From an uncultured Faecalibacterium sp. (GTDB lineage Bacteria; Bacillota; Clostridia; Oscillospirales; Ruminococcaceae): a DNA stretch of 14,276 bases. The notes below the pieces were generated by a model that was not told the origin of the DNA, did not search any database, and saw nothing but the letters and a program-made list of their open reading frames with translations. Made by a program: the position numbers and the translations under genes. Positions 1 to 6,772 of this stretch are shown piece by piece (position 1 is the stretch's first letter; each line of letters opens with the position of its first letter). The DNA lies in the NCBI GenBank assembly GCA_900765105.1, contig CAAFQM010000021.1, forward strand, positions 1-14,276, written 5' to 3'.

Positions 1-4
1 ACCG

Positions 5-523
5 ATGATCACCGATTGGAACAGCCCGCAGGGCGATTTTGACCCCACCGAAAAGCAGGGGGAGCTGCTGATGCTGCTGAGCGGCCAGCATGTGACCGTG
101 CACACCAACGAAGAAGCAGATTTTGACTACATGGAAAACGAGGATGTGGCCTTTGTGGTCAAGAACCCGCACAACGAGGAAGATCTGCTGGTCGAAGTGT
201 GCGCCGAGTTCTCACTGTTTTTCGGGCTGTGGCACGGGCAGTACAAGCCGGAAGAAAGCGACTACGAGCACATGAAACGGGATATCGCGGCCATTTTGGC
301 GGGCAATGCCGGTGTGCTGAGTCTGTACGCAGAGGACCGCTGGCTGGGCAGTACCCTCTGCCCGGAAAAGGTGGCGGCAGATGCTGATGTCGGTGCCCTT
401 CTGGAACGCTGCTGGGAAAAGCAGGAGCCGAAGGATAAACTGCTGGCGCAGGGCGGCCGGGTAGAGCTGCTCTACTGGGATCCGGCACAGAACCGGAGCT
501 TCACGATCCCGGCAAAGAGCTGA
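5..523 (+). CDS. Hypothetical protein, acidic, 172 aa or longer
   Basis: An open frame of 172 codons runs to a TGA at 521-523. I do not recognise the family. The ATG at 5 lies only four bases inside the window, so no ribosome binding site can be seen and the true start could lie further upstream. The product is acidic and soluble-looking, with no signal peptide or membrane segment. The first half is rich in Asp and Glu, around residues 36-50 and 55-65. An aromatic stretch (FSLFFGLWHGQY) lies near residues 69-80, followed by a mixed helix-like region with a few Cys and Trp. Codon use matches the neighbouring genes, which supports a real gene. It is convergent with the uronate cluster and separated from it by a terminator hairpin, so no functional link is implied. 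No function is proposed. Confidence 0.7.
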   Translation: MITDWNSPQGDFDPTEKQGELLMLLSGQHVTVHTNEEADFDYMENEDVAFVVKNPHNEEDLLVEVCAEFSLFFGLWHGQYKPEESDYEHMKRDIAAILAGNAGVLSLYAEDRWLGSTLCPEKVAADADVGALLERCWEKQEPKDKLLAQGGRVELLYWDPAQNRSFTIPAKS

Positions 524-530
524 TAAAACA

Positions 531-565
531 AAAAACGAGAGCCGCAGGTTTTCCTGCGGCTCTCG
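531..565 (-). terminator. Intrinsic terminator of the uxaB-uxaA-epimerase transcript
   Basis: A perfect 13-bp stem pairs CGAGAGCCGCAGG (536-548) with 553-565 around a TTTT loop. On the - strand it is followed by a T-run (complement of the A-run 531-535), the classical Rho-independent form just after the epimerase stop. Read on the + strand it has only a weak CTTT tail, so it may also partly stop transcription from the convergent 172-aa gene. Confidence 0.9.
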
Positions 566-581
566 CGCTTTACCGGGTGAT

Positions 582-1463
582 TCAGATCTTTTCGATGGTG
601 ATGCTCCACTCGCTGGTCATGGCCTCGTCCGGCTCCAGCACTTCGTGCTTGCCCTCTTCATTGACGCTGTTGGCCCAGCCGTTCCACGGCTCCATGCAGA
701 CGAAGTTCTCGGCATCCTGCTGCCACAGCACGCTGTTGTCAAAGGTCTCGTCGGCATCCACGGTCACCTTGTGGCCGTTGCCCTTGTCGGTGAAGGTCAT
801 GGGAAACTGTACGCCGGTCATCAGGCGGATGGTGTTGTCGGCACCCTCCTTGCGGGTGAGGGTGATCTTTTCCGGGGCAGCGGGCTGCTCGCCCTTGGCG
901 CTCTCGGAGCAGGTGGCGCACTTGATGTCAAAGTCCACGTTCTCCAGCTTGGAAGCCATGAAGTAGGGGTGGTAGCCGAAGCTGAAAGGCATATCGGTGT
1001 CGCCCTCGTTGATGACGGTTAGGCTGATGGTGGCCTTGTTGCCCTCGAGGTTGTAGTTCACCAGCAGGGTAAAGTCGAACGGGTAGAGGAACTTGGTCAG
1101 CGGGGTGGACTCCAGCGCCAGTGTCACGCCGTCCGGGCCGACGCTCTCCACGTCCCATGCGCACAGGTCGGCCAGACCGTGGTTCTCCATGGGGTAGGCC
1201 TTGCCGTCAAAATAGTGCACACCGCCGTCCGGGCCGCCGCAGTTGGGGAACAGCACAGGCACGCCGAAACGGGGGCGGTTGCATTCGGAGAAGTTGGGGC
1301 GGCGGGTCCAGATGTACTCGTCGCCGTCCAGCGTAAAGCCGGTGATCATGCCGCCGCGCTCCGGGGTGATGACAAGTTCGGTCTTTGCAACGGGGTCGGA
1401 AATAACGTACTGCTCGTAGCAGGCGTTGCCTTCAGTGATATAACGGGTGGTGATCTGATTCAT
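582..1463 (-). CDS. Aldose 1-epimerase (galactose mutarotase)-like protein
   Basis: A 293-aa protein of the aldose 1-epimerase fold, which normally interconverts alpha and beta anomers of free sugars in the cytoplasm. Family landmarks seen are the RFGVPVLFPNCG segment (65-76), MENHGLA with the first active-site His (H95), SFGYHPYF with the second His (H165), and CMEPWNG carrying the expected catalytic Glu (E258). Length matches the LacX/YeaD-like branch. The start at 1463 is set by AAGGAGG-like SD at 1471-1478. The gene begins only 3 bp after the small membrane protein gene, so the two are co-transcribed as the last genes of the uronate operon. The context suggests the substrate may be a hexuronate (or its oligosaccharide breakdown product) rather than galactose. 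That is inference; sequence alone does not settle substrate, and hexose-6-phosphate epimerases share the fold. Confidence 0.88.
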   Translation of the reverse strand: MNQITTRYITEGNACYEQYVISDPVAKTELVITPERGGMITGFTLDGDEYIWTRRPNFSECNRPRFGVPVLFPNCGGPDGGVHYFDGKAYPMENHGLADLCAWDVESVGPDGVTLALESTPLTKFLYPFDFTLLVNYNLEGNKATISLTVINEGDTDMPFSFGYHPYFMASKLENVDFDIKCATCSESAKGEQPAAPEKITLTRKEGADNTIRLMTGVQFPMTFTDKGNGHKVTVDADETFDNSVLWQQDAENFVCMEPWNGWANSVNEEGKHEVLEPDEAMTSEWSITIEKI

Positions 1464-1466
1464 AGG

Positions 1467-1631
1467 TCAGTCCTCCTTAGGTCTCTGGCTCTCGGCCAGC
1501 TTTTTAAAATAATAATCAATGCCATAGCGGATGAGATATTTTATGACCCTTGCAATAACGGCCACGATAGCGGCAAAAATGCCGCCGTAAAGCAGAAACG
1601 CATAGATCATCATGCGAGTGGTCATAGCCAT
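1467..1631 (-). CDS. Small single-pass membrane protein, 54 aa, unknown function
   Basis: The chosen start is the ATG at 1629-1631, preceded by AAAGGAAG at a good distance. A second in-frame ATG lies at 1623-1625, and a longer frame upstream only overlaps uxaA and is unlikely to be used. The 54-aa product has one hydrophobic segment at about residues 8-29 (YAFLLYGGIFAAIVAVIARV). A basic, aromatic tail follows (K31, R35, Y40, Y41, K43, K44) and then a hydrophilic end. The positive-inside rule suggests the C-terminus is cytoplasmic. There is no lipobox or signal cleavage site. The gene lies between uxaA and the epimerase gene, 3 bp from the latter, so it belongs to the uronate transcript. I do not recognise a family; a transporter accessory or membrane anchor is possible but unsupported. 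Confidence 0.72.
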   Translation of the reverse strand: MAMTTRMMIYAFLLYGGIFAAIVAVIARVIKYLIRYGIDYYFKKLAESQRPKED

Positions 1632-1662
1632 AAAAACACTTCCTTTCGTTTTCATGCACAAA

Positions 1663-1700
1663 GAGGCTGCCGTACAGCCAAAACGCCATACAGCAGCCTC
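1663..1700 (-). terminator. Intercistronic hairpin after uxaA (weak terminator or mRNA stabiliser)
   Basis: On the - strand RNA, GAGGCUGCUGUA and UACGGCAGCCUC form 12 pairs including one U-G. A further four pairs (UGGC with GCUG) close a GUUUUG loop, giving a 16-bp stem. It begins 7 nt after the uxaA stop. The tail is only TTTGTGC, a poor U-tract, so read-through to the small membrane gene and epimerase is likely. It may set relative expression or protect the upstream message. Confidence 0.65.
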
Positions 1701-1707
1701 AAAACGA

Positions 1708-3198
1708 TTACAGAACGACGCCGTCCTTAAAGATGGAGATCTCGCGGAAGCCGTGCTTCTCTGCCTTGGTCTGCTCGCCGCTTGCAACGCGGATGACCAG
1801 ATCCAGCAGATCCTTGGCTGCCTCGTCGATGCTCTTTTCGCCGTCAGCGATAACGCCGGTGTTGAAGTCGATCCAGCCGGACTTCTTCTCCGCCAGCGGG
1901 GTGTTGGTGGAGATCTTCAGGGTGGGAGCCGGAGCCGAGAACGGGGTGCCGCGGCCGGTGGAGAACAGGATCAGGTGTGCGCCTGCTGCGGTCATGGCAG
2001 TGGCGGAGACCAGATCGTTGCCGGGGCCGTACAGCATATTCAGACCCTTGGTGACCACAGGGTCACCGTAGCCGATGACGTCCATGATGGGAGCGGTGCC
2101 GCCCTTCTGGACGCAGCCGCAGCTCTTGTCTTCCAGCGTGGTGATGCCGCCCTGCTTGTTGCCCGGAGAGGGATTATCATAGACGACCTCGTTGTGGCTG
2201 ATGAAGTATTCCTTGAAGCCATTGATCATGTGCTCGGCCTTGACGAACACGTCCTTGTTGATGCAGCGGTCCATCAGGAAGCCCTCGGCACCGAACATCT
2301 CGGGCACTTCGGTCAGAACGGTGGAACCGCCGCGCTGGCCCATCATGTCGGAGAAGCGGCCGATGGTGGGGTTGGCAGTGATGCCGGACAGGCCGTCGGA
2401 ACCGCCGCACTTCATGCCGACCACCAGATCAGACACGGGGATCGGCTCGCGCTGGAACTGACCGGCGTAGGCAGCCAGTTCTTTCAGGATATCACGGGCG
2501 GCGGTGAACTCATCGTCCACGTCCTGACAGGTCAGGAACTTGACACGGTCGTGGTCGTACTCGCCCAGCTCGGTCAGGAACTGTTCGTGGGTCAGGTTCT
2601 CGCAGCCGAGAGAGAGCACCAGAACAGCAGCGGCATTGGGGTGGCGCACCAGAGCAGCCAGCAGCTTGCGGGTCTGCGCATGGTCATGGCCGGTCTGGCT
2701 GCAGCCGAAGGGATGGGTGAAGGTGTACAGGCCTTCGATGGAGCCGACGACCAGATCCTGGTTGTCGGCAACGATCTTCTTGGCGATGTCGTTGACGCAG
2801 CCCACAGTGGGGATGATCCAGATCTCGTTGCGGATGGCGGCGCGGCCGTCCTTGCGGCGGAAGCCCATGAAGGTCTCCGGCTCGACCTTGGGCAGGGGAG
2901 CCAGATCGGGAGACGGGTTGTAGCTGTACTCCACCTCGCCGGACAGGTTGGTGTGTACGTTGTGGGTGTGCATCCAGGTGCCCGGCTCGGCATCTGCGGT
3001 GGCGTGGCCGATGGGGAAGCCGTACTTGATGACGTTCTCACCGTTCTTGATGGGCTTGACGGCCATCTTGTGACCCTGAGGGATATCCTCCAGAGCGGTC
3101 ACGGCAAGGCCGTCCACTTCCACCAGCGTGCCCTTGGCAATGGGGTGCAGGGCAACGACCACGTTGTCGATGGGGCTGATATGAATTGCCTGCGGCAT
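1708..3198 (-). CDS. uxaA: Altronate dehydratase
   Basis: UxaA dehydrates D-altronate to 2-keto-3-deoxy-D-gluconate in the cytoplasm, the third step of galacturonate catabolism. The product is 496 aa, essentially the usual length for full-length UxaA. An N-terminal SAF-like domain (about 1-95, ending in WMHTHNVHTNL) is followed by a linker and the large UxaA/galactarate dehydratase domain. Landmarks are FGCSQTGHDHAQTRKLL (164-180), LGCEN (198-201), GMKCGGSDGLSG (261-272) and CGCVQKGG (360-367), with conserved Cys and His suited to a metal site. The start at 3198 (MPQAIHIS) has AGGAG at 3207-3211; the in-frame ATG seven codons upstream lacks this spacing. Galactarate dehydratase (GarD) is the main alternative, but neighbouring uxaB and uxaC make altronate the likely substrate. 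Confidence 0.93.
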   Translation of the reverse strand: MPQAIHISPIDNVVVALHPIAKGTLVEVDGLAVTALEDIPQGHKMAVKPIKNGENVIKYGFPIGHATADAEPGTWMHTHNVHTNLSGEVEYSYNPSPDLAPLPKVEPETFMGFRRKDGRAAIRNEIWIIPTVGCVNDIAKKIVADNQDLVVGSIEGLYTFTHPFGCSQTGHDHAQTRKLLAALVRHPNAAAVLVLSLGCENLTHEQFLTELGEYDHDRVKFLTCQDVDDEFTAARDILKELAAYAGQFQREPIPVSDLVVGMKCGGSDGLSGITANPTIGRFSDMMGQRGGSTVLTEVPEMFGAEGFLMDRCINKDVFVKAEHMINGFKEYFISHNEVVYDNPSPGNKQGGITTLEDKSCGCVQKGGTAPIMDVIGYGDPVVTKGLNMLYGPGNDLVSATAMTAAGAHLILFSTGRGTPFSAPAPTLKISTNTPLAEKKSGWIDFNTGVIADGEKSIDEAAKDLLDLVIRVASGEQTKAEKHGFREISIFKDGVVL

Positions 3199-3225
3199 AG
3201 TTGTTCTCCTTATTGACACTTAAAA

Positions 3226-3268
3226 GCACAAAAGGGCTGCTGCCCAGAGCAGCAGCCCTCTTTTGTGC
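3226..3268 (-). terminator. Strong hairpin between uxaB and uxaA (intrinsic terminator form)
   Basis: A 10-bp perfect GC-rich stem (GGGCTGCTGC, 3234-3243, with 3249-3258) around a 5-nt loop extends, after a 2-nt bulge, into an 8-bp GCACAAAA/TTTTGTGC stem. On the - strand the GC stem is followed directly by TTTTGTGC, so it reads as a terminator for uxaB. uxaA has no obvious promoter of its own in the remaining short gap, so partial read-through is needed and the element probably lowers uxaA relative to uxaB. Confidence 0.78.
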
Positions 3269-3287
3269 GGGAAAATATTCCGTCTGA

Positions 3288-4802
3288 TTACAGGCAGCTC
3301 TTGTAGGCAGCCTCGGCACCCTCGGTGCGGATCTTCTCCAGATCAGCCAGAACAGCAGCCTCGAGGCCGTCGATCTGGGTCAGATCCTGATCCCACATCT
3401 GGGTGTTGGTCAGCACAGCGTGCACCAGCTCGGCAGCGGTGTCGTTCTTGTGTGCATAGTAGAAGTCCAGTGCCCATGCATCATCCTGAATCTTGTAGGT
3501 GTTGCCGGCAGGACGCTTGCAGATCAGGCCGTCCTCGGTGCGCTCCTGAATGTCGCTCGAATAGAAGGCGATGTAGGCAGCCAGAGACATGGTCAGGCAG
3601 GCCGGCAGCTTCTTCTGCTCATCGATGTAAGCCAGGAAGGAAGGCATGTTGCGGGCTTTCCACTTGGAGGTGGAGTTCAGGGAGATGCTCATCAGCTCGT
3701 GGTTGACGAAGGGGTTGTTGAAGCGGTCTTCCACAGCGGAAGCGAAGTCTTCCAGATCTTTCTTGTCCAGAGGCAGGGTGGGGATGATCTCCTCGTGCAG
3801 CATCTTGTTCATGAAGCCGCGGATGGTATCGTTGTGCATGCAGTCACGCACGATGTCGAAACCGGCCAGATATGCGCCCAGAACAAAGCCGGTGTGGGCA
3901 CCGTTCAGGATGCGGACCTTGCGCTTCTTGTAGGGGGTAACGTCGGGCACGACCATGACATTGACGCCGGCCTTCTTGAACGGCAGCTTGTCCTCCAGAC
4001 CTGCAGGGCCTTCGATGACCCAGACGCCGAACACTTCGCCGACATCCAGCACTGCATCATGGTAGCCGTTGGCCTCTTCCAGAGCGGCCAGCTCCTTTGC
4101 ATCGCGGATGCGGCCCGGAACGATGCGGTCCACCAGAGTGGAACAGAAGGTGTTGGCGTTGTTCATCCAGTCGATGAAGGCAGCGTCCAGATTCCAGTCC
4201 TTGGCGTAGTTGTTGCAGCACTTCTTCAGTTCCTTGCCGTTGTTGTCGATCAGCTCGCAGCTCAGGATGACCAGACCCTTGTCGGCAGCGCCGTTGAAAG
4301 CCTTGTAACGTTCGTACAGAACGCGGGTCAGCTTTGCGGGGAAGCTGTTGGGAGGAACCTGATCGAACGCGCTGTCGCCCTGAGTGTAGGCGATGCCGGC
4401 CTCGGTGGTGTTGGAAACGATGGTCTCCAGATCCTCAGAACGGGCCAGAGCCAGCACTTCGTCCCACTTGCCATCGATGTAGGGGCACACACAGTCGGAC
4501 ACGCAGGAGATCACGCGCTTGGCATCGACCTTCTGACCCTTCTCGCTGCCGCGCAGATACAGGGTGTACAGGCCCTCCTGCTCGTTGATCCAGTCGGCCA
4601 TCTGGGGGAAGTTGCCGATGGGCTGCACCAGCTTGACCTTGCCGTTGTAGCCAGCCTTCTCGTTTGCGATATCATAGAAGTAGTCCACGAAAGCGCGCAG
4701 GAAGTTGCCCTCACCGAACTGCATGACCTTGACGGGGGCATCCTTCAGGATGTAGCCGTTATAGCCGGTGCCTTCCAGAACCTTGTAGTTCAAAGTTTCC
4801 AT
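3288..4802 (-). CDS. uxaB: Tagaturonate reductase (altronate oxidoreductase)
   Basis: UxaB reduces D-tagaturonate to D-altronate with NADH in the cytoplasm. The 504-aa product belongs to the mannitol dehydrogenase/long-chain polyol dehydrogenase family and has the expected length. The N-terminal Rossmann region carries VMQFGEGNFLRAFVDYF (26-42), with SNTTEAGI (130-137) and SCELIDNNG (181-189). The C-terminal domain carries KVRILNGAHTGFVLGAYLAG, whose Lys (K295) and Asn/His match the catalytic cluster of this family, and DRIVPGR (225-231). The start at 4802 has AAAGGAGA at about 4811-4818. It is the first gene of the - strand operon and is led by a promoter containing a TTGTATACAA operator. 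Fructuronate reductase (UxuB) is the close alternative; the KVRILNGAH form and pairing with uxaA favour UxaB. Confidence 0.92.
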   Translation of the reverse strand: METLNYKVLEGTGYNGYILKDAPVKVMQFGEGNFLRAFVDYFYDIANEKAGYNGKVKLVQPIGNFPQMADWINEQEGLYTLYLRGSEKGQKVDAKRVISCVSDCVCPYIDGKWDEVLALARSEDLETIVSNTTEAGIAYTQGDSAFDQVPPNSFPAKLTRVLYERYKAFNGAADKGLVILSCELIDNNGKELKKCCNNYAKDWNLDAAFIDWMNNANTFCSTLVDRIVPGRIRDAKELAALEEANGYHDAVLDVGEVFGVWVIEGPAGLEDKLPFKKAGVNVMVVPDVTPYKKRKVRILNGAHTGFVLGAYLAGFDIVRDCMHNDTIRGFMNKMLHEEIIPTLPLDKKDLEDFASAVEDRFNNPFVNHELMSISLNSTSKWKARNMPSFLAYIDEQKKLPACLTMSLAAYIAFYSSDIQERTEDGLICKRPAGNTYKIQDDAWALDFYYAHKNDTAAELVHAVLTNTQMWDQDLTQIDGLEAAVLADLEKIRTEGAEAAYKSCL

Positions 4803-4875
4803 CTTGTTGATCTCCTTTATAAACTTGCTTTGCTCACCAGAAGGCCGCTTTGCCTGCCCTCTGTTCCTTATCCCT

Positions 4876-4905
4876 ATTTTATGCTGTTGTATACAAATAA
4901 GTCAA
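4876..4905 (-). promoter_or_regulatory. Promoter of the uxaB-uxaA operon
   Basis: On the - strand, TTGACT (complement of 4900-4905) and TAAAAT (complement of 4876-4881) are separated by 18 bp. The predicted transcription start is near 4869, giving a leader of about 65 nt before uxaB. A perfect TTGTATACAA palindrome lies entirely in the spacer between the two boxes, a position where a bound repressor would block RNA polymerase. Confidence 0.78.
4887..4896. promoter_or_regulatory. Operator palindrome 1, TTGTATACAA, in the uxaB promoter spacer
   Basis: A perfect 10-bp palindrome. The same core recurs at 5001-5010 and 5069-5078. The TTGT-N2-ACAA form resembles operators of FadR-type GntR regulators, the class that includes ExuR/UxuR of uronate regulons. 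The identity of the regulator is inferred and its gene is not in the window. Confidence 0.65.
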
Positions 4906-4962
4906 GAGCTTTGTGCAATATTTTTAGCCCTAAGGTGACGATTTGGGGCATTTCCAGCGAAA

Positions 4963-4978
4963 AGCACAATTGTGTGCT
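4963..4978. promoter_or_regulatory. Central inverted repeat AGCACAATTGTGTGCT in the divergent region
   Basis: Arms AGCACA and TGTGCT flank ATTG, and CACAATTGTG (4965-4974) is itself a perfect palindrome. It sits about 58 bp upstream of the uxaB -35 and 23 bp upstream of the uxaC -35, so it could be an activator or second-regulator site. The sequence differs from the TTGTATACAA sites. Function is unproven. Confidence 0.4.
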
Positions 4979-5000
4979 AGAAAATTTGTCACTTTTTCAG

Positions 5001-5029
5001 TTGTATACATCGGAGTTTTCCGGTATACT
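5001..5029 (+). promoter_or_regulatory. Promoter of uxaC with overlapping operator 2
   Basis: TTGTAT (5001-5006) and TATACT (5024-5029) are spaced by exactly 17 bp, predicting a start near 5036 and a leader of about 95 nt. The -35 box is the left half of TTGTATACAT (5001-5010), a 9/10 copy of the TTGTATACAA palindrome, so a repressor there would cover the -35 element. Regulation together with uxaB is inferred. Confidence 0.75.
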
Positions 5030-5042
5030 AAAGGTAAGACAG

Positions 5043-5058
5043 GCCTGCCCGTGCAGGC
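5043..5058 (+). other. Small hairpin at the 5' end of the uxaC leader
   Basis: GCCTGC (5043-5048) and GCAGGC (5053-5058) form a 6-bp GC-rich stem around CCGT, about 7 nt after the predicted transcript start. Such 5'-terminal stems can slow mRNA decay. It is followed at once by operator copy 3, so this could also be part of the regulatory site. Confidence 0.4.
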
Positions 5059-5068
5059 GGGTGTCCCG

Positions 5069-5078
5069 TTGTACACAA
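5069..5078. promoter_or_regulatory. Operator copy 3, TTGTACACAA, in the uxaC leader
   Basis: It has the same TTGT-N2-ACAA arms as the site in the uxaB promoter, here extended to CGTTGT/ACAACG (5067-5080). It lies about 33 nt downstream of the predicted uxaC start, a position used for roadblock or loop-forming repression. Spacing to site 2 is 68 bp and to site 1 is 182 bp. Confidence 0.55.
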
Positions 5079-5130
5079 CGTTTGACGGATTTTTAACAAA
5101 TACCATCACAGAAAAAGGAGTTATCGACCC

Positions 5131-6564
5131 ATGAAAGCATTTATGGACAAGGACTTCATGCTCCAGTCTCCCACTGCGCAGCATCTGTACCACGACTATG
5201 CTGCTGATATGCCCATCTGCGACTATCACTGCCACATCCCTCCCCGCGAAATCTACGAGAACCGCCGCTTCGACAACATCGCTCAGGTGTGGCTGGGCGG
5301 CCGCAACCCGGACGGCAGCTACTTCGGCGACCACTACAAGTGGCGCGTGATGCGTTCCAACGGCGTGCCCGAGGAGTACATCACCGGTGATAAGCCCGAC
5401 CGCGAGCGTTTCCAGAAGTTTGCAGAGGCTCTGCCCATGGCCATCGGCAACCCGATGTACCACTGGACCAACCTTGAGCTGCATGTGTTCTTCGGTTACG
5501 AAGGCGTGCTGAACGGCGACACCGCAGAGGAAGTGTGGAACCTGTGCAACGAGAAGCTGCAGCATGATCCCAAGCTGACCGTGCGCGGCCTGATCGAGCA
5601 GTCCAATGTTGCCTTCATCGGCACCACCGATGACCCCATCGATGATCTGTACTGGCACAAGAAGATCAAGGAAGATCCCACCATCAAGTTCACCGTGGCT
5701 CCTTCCTTCCGCCCCGATAAGGTTCTCAACATCAACAAGCCCGGCTTTGCTGAGTACATGGGCAAGCTGGCTCAGGTGGTCGGCAAGGAAAAGCTGGCCT
5801 GCATCAACTGCGTGACCGATGCCCTGACCAAGCGCATCGAGTTCTTCGCCGAGATGGGCTGCCGCGCCTCTGACCACGGTCTGGATTACATCCCCTACCG
5901 TGAGGCCACCAAGGAAGAGGTCAACGCCATCTACCAGAAGGTCATGGCCGGCGAGAGCTGCACCGTGGAAGAGGCCGAAAAGTACCAGACCTACATCCTG
6001 ATCCATCTGGGCAAGGAGTATCACCGCCTGAACATCGCCATGCAGCTGCACTTCAACTGCCTGCGCAATGTCAACCGCAAGCAGTATGCAAAGTTCGGCC
6101 CGGATACCGGCTTTGACATGATCAACACCGCTTCCTGCGGCGGCGAGATCGCAGCCCTGCTGAGCGCTCTGGACGAGACCAACGAGTGCCCCAAGACCAT
6201 CATCTACAGCCTGAACCCGGCCGACAACGAGCAGATCGGCACCATTCTGGGCTGCTTCCAGAGCACCGAGGTGCCGGGCAAGATCCAGCACGGTTCTGCA
6301 TGGTGGTTCAATGACCAGAAGATCGGCATGGAGAACCAGATGAAGAGTCTGGCAAATCTGGGCCTGCTGGGCAACTTCGTCGGTATGCTGACCGACAGCC
6401 GCAGCTTCCTGAGCTACACCCGCCACGATTACTTCCGCCGCATCCTGTGCAACCTGATCGGCCAGTGGGTCGAGGACGGCGAGTATCCCAACGACGAGAA
6501 GGCTCTGGAGAAGATCGTCAAGGGCATCTGCTTCGACAACGCAAAGCGTTACTTTGCACTGTAA
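5131..6564 (+). CDS. uxaC: Uronate isomerase (glucuronate/galacturonate isomerase)
   Basis: UxaC interconverts D-galacturonate and D-tagaturonate, and D-glucuronate and D-fructuronate, the entry step for both hexuronates. The 477-aa length is typical. It is an amidohydrolase-superfamily member: DYHCH (31-35) gives the His-X-His metal pair H33/H35. TTDDP (165-169), RASDHGLD (245-252) and TDSRSFLSYTRHDYFRRIL (421-439) match the conserved active-site segments of the family. The start at 5131 has AAGGAG at 5115-5120 with 10-nt spacing. It is transcribed divergently from uxaB-uxaA and ends at a strong terminator, so it forms its own transcript. Because UxaC serves both uronates while only the altronate branch (uxaA, uxaB) is here, a mannonate branch may lie elsewhere. 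Confidence 0.97.
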   Translation: MKAFMDKDFMLQSPTAQHLYHDYAADMPICDYHCHIPPREIYENRRFDNIAQVWLGGRNPDGSYFGDHYKWRVMRSNGVPEEYITGDKPDRERFQKFAEALPMAIGNPMYHWTNLELHVFFGYEGVLNGDTAEEVWNLCNEKLQHDPKLTVRGLIEQSNVAFIGTTDDPIDDLYWHKKIKEDPTIKFTVAPSFRPDKVLNINKPGFAEYMGKLAQVVGKEKLACINCVTDALTKRIEFFAEMGCRASDHGLDYIPYREATKEEVNAIYQKVMAGESCTVEEAEKYQTYILIHLGKEYHRLNIAMQLHFNCLRNVNRKQYAKFGPDTGFDMINTASCGGEIAALLSALDETNECPKTIIYSLNPADNEQIGTILGCFQSTEVPGKIQHGSAWWFNDQKIGMENQMKSLANLGLLGNFVGMLTDSRSFLSYTRHDYFRRILCNLIGQWVEDGEYPNDEKALEKIVKGICFDNAKRYFAL

Positions 6565-6584
6565 GCTTTTTCTGACAATATGAC

Positions 6585-6630
6585 AACATCCCCCGGAATG
6601 TCAGCAGACGTTCCGGGGGATGTTCTTTTT
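6585..6630 (+). terminator. Intrinsic terminator of uxaC
   Basis: A 16-bp stem (AACATCCCCCGGAATG, 6585-6600, with 6609-6624, one G-U pair) closes an 8-nt loop and is followed by CTTTTT at 6625-6630. It lies 20 bp after the uxaC stop. Confidence 0.93.
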
Positions 6631-6708
6631 CACGTCAGCCGAGGGGCGTCCAGAAATTTTGGATAGGCTGCAGATGGCTGCGGATGTATTCCGCAAATGT
6701 TCTGCTGA

Positions 6709-6763
6709 AATCAAAATACCCCGGAGGATCCAGAGCTTTTCATTCGCTCTGAACTCTCCGGGG
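6709..6763 (-). terminator. Intrinsic terminator of cysE
   Basis: Read on the - strand, CCCCGGAG (6719-6726) pairs with CTCCGGGG (6756-6763). After a 4x4 internal loop, CAGAGC (6731-6736) pairs with GCTCTG (6746-6751). The tail on the - strand is TATTTTGATTT, T-rich though interrupted. It lies about 10 bp after the cysE stop. Confidence 0.75.
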
Positions 6764-6772
6764 CACATCGTT

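Noticed and set aside
1632..1787. Upstream extension of the small membrane protein ORF into uxaA
   Set aside because: It would read through the hairpin and overlap uxaA with a low-complexity Arg/Ser/Ala segment; the ATG at 1629-1631 has the proper ribosome site.
1612..5096. Long + strand open frames (534 and 558 codons) opposite uxaA and uxaB
   Set aside because: They are antisense frames of GC-rich genes with low-complexity Ala/Val/Gly/His-rich translations, no domain features and no suitable ribosome sites; the - strand proteins have clear family motifs.
4930..6426. A 498-codon - strand frame opposite uxaC
   Set aside because: It is an antisense shadow of uxaC with Val/Ala/His/Gln-rich translation, and it runs across the promoter region.
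6631..6708. Tandem GGCTGCAGAT/GGCTGCGGAT 10-mers and a GCGGA/TCCGC mini-hairpin between the uxaC and cysE terminators
   Set aside because: Only two imperfect copies and a 5-bp stem with no T-tail; the stretch has no credible ORF or RNA gene.
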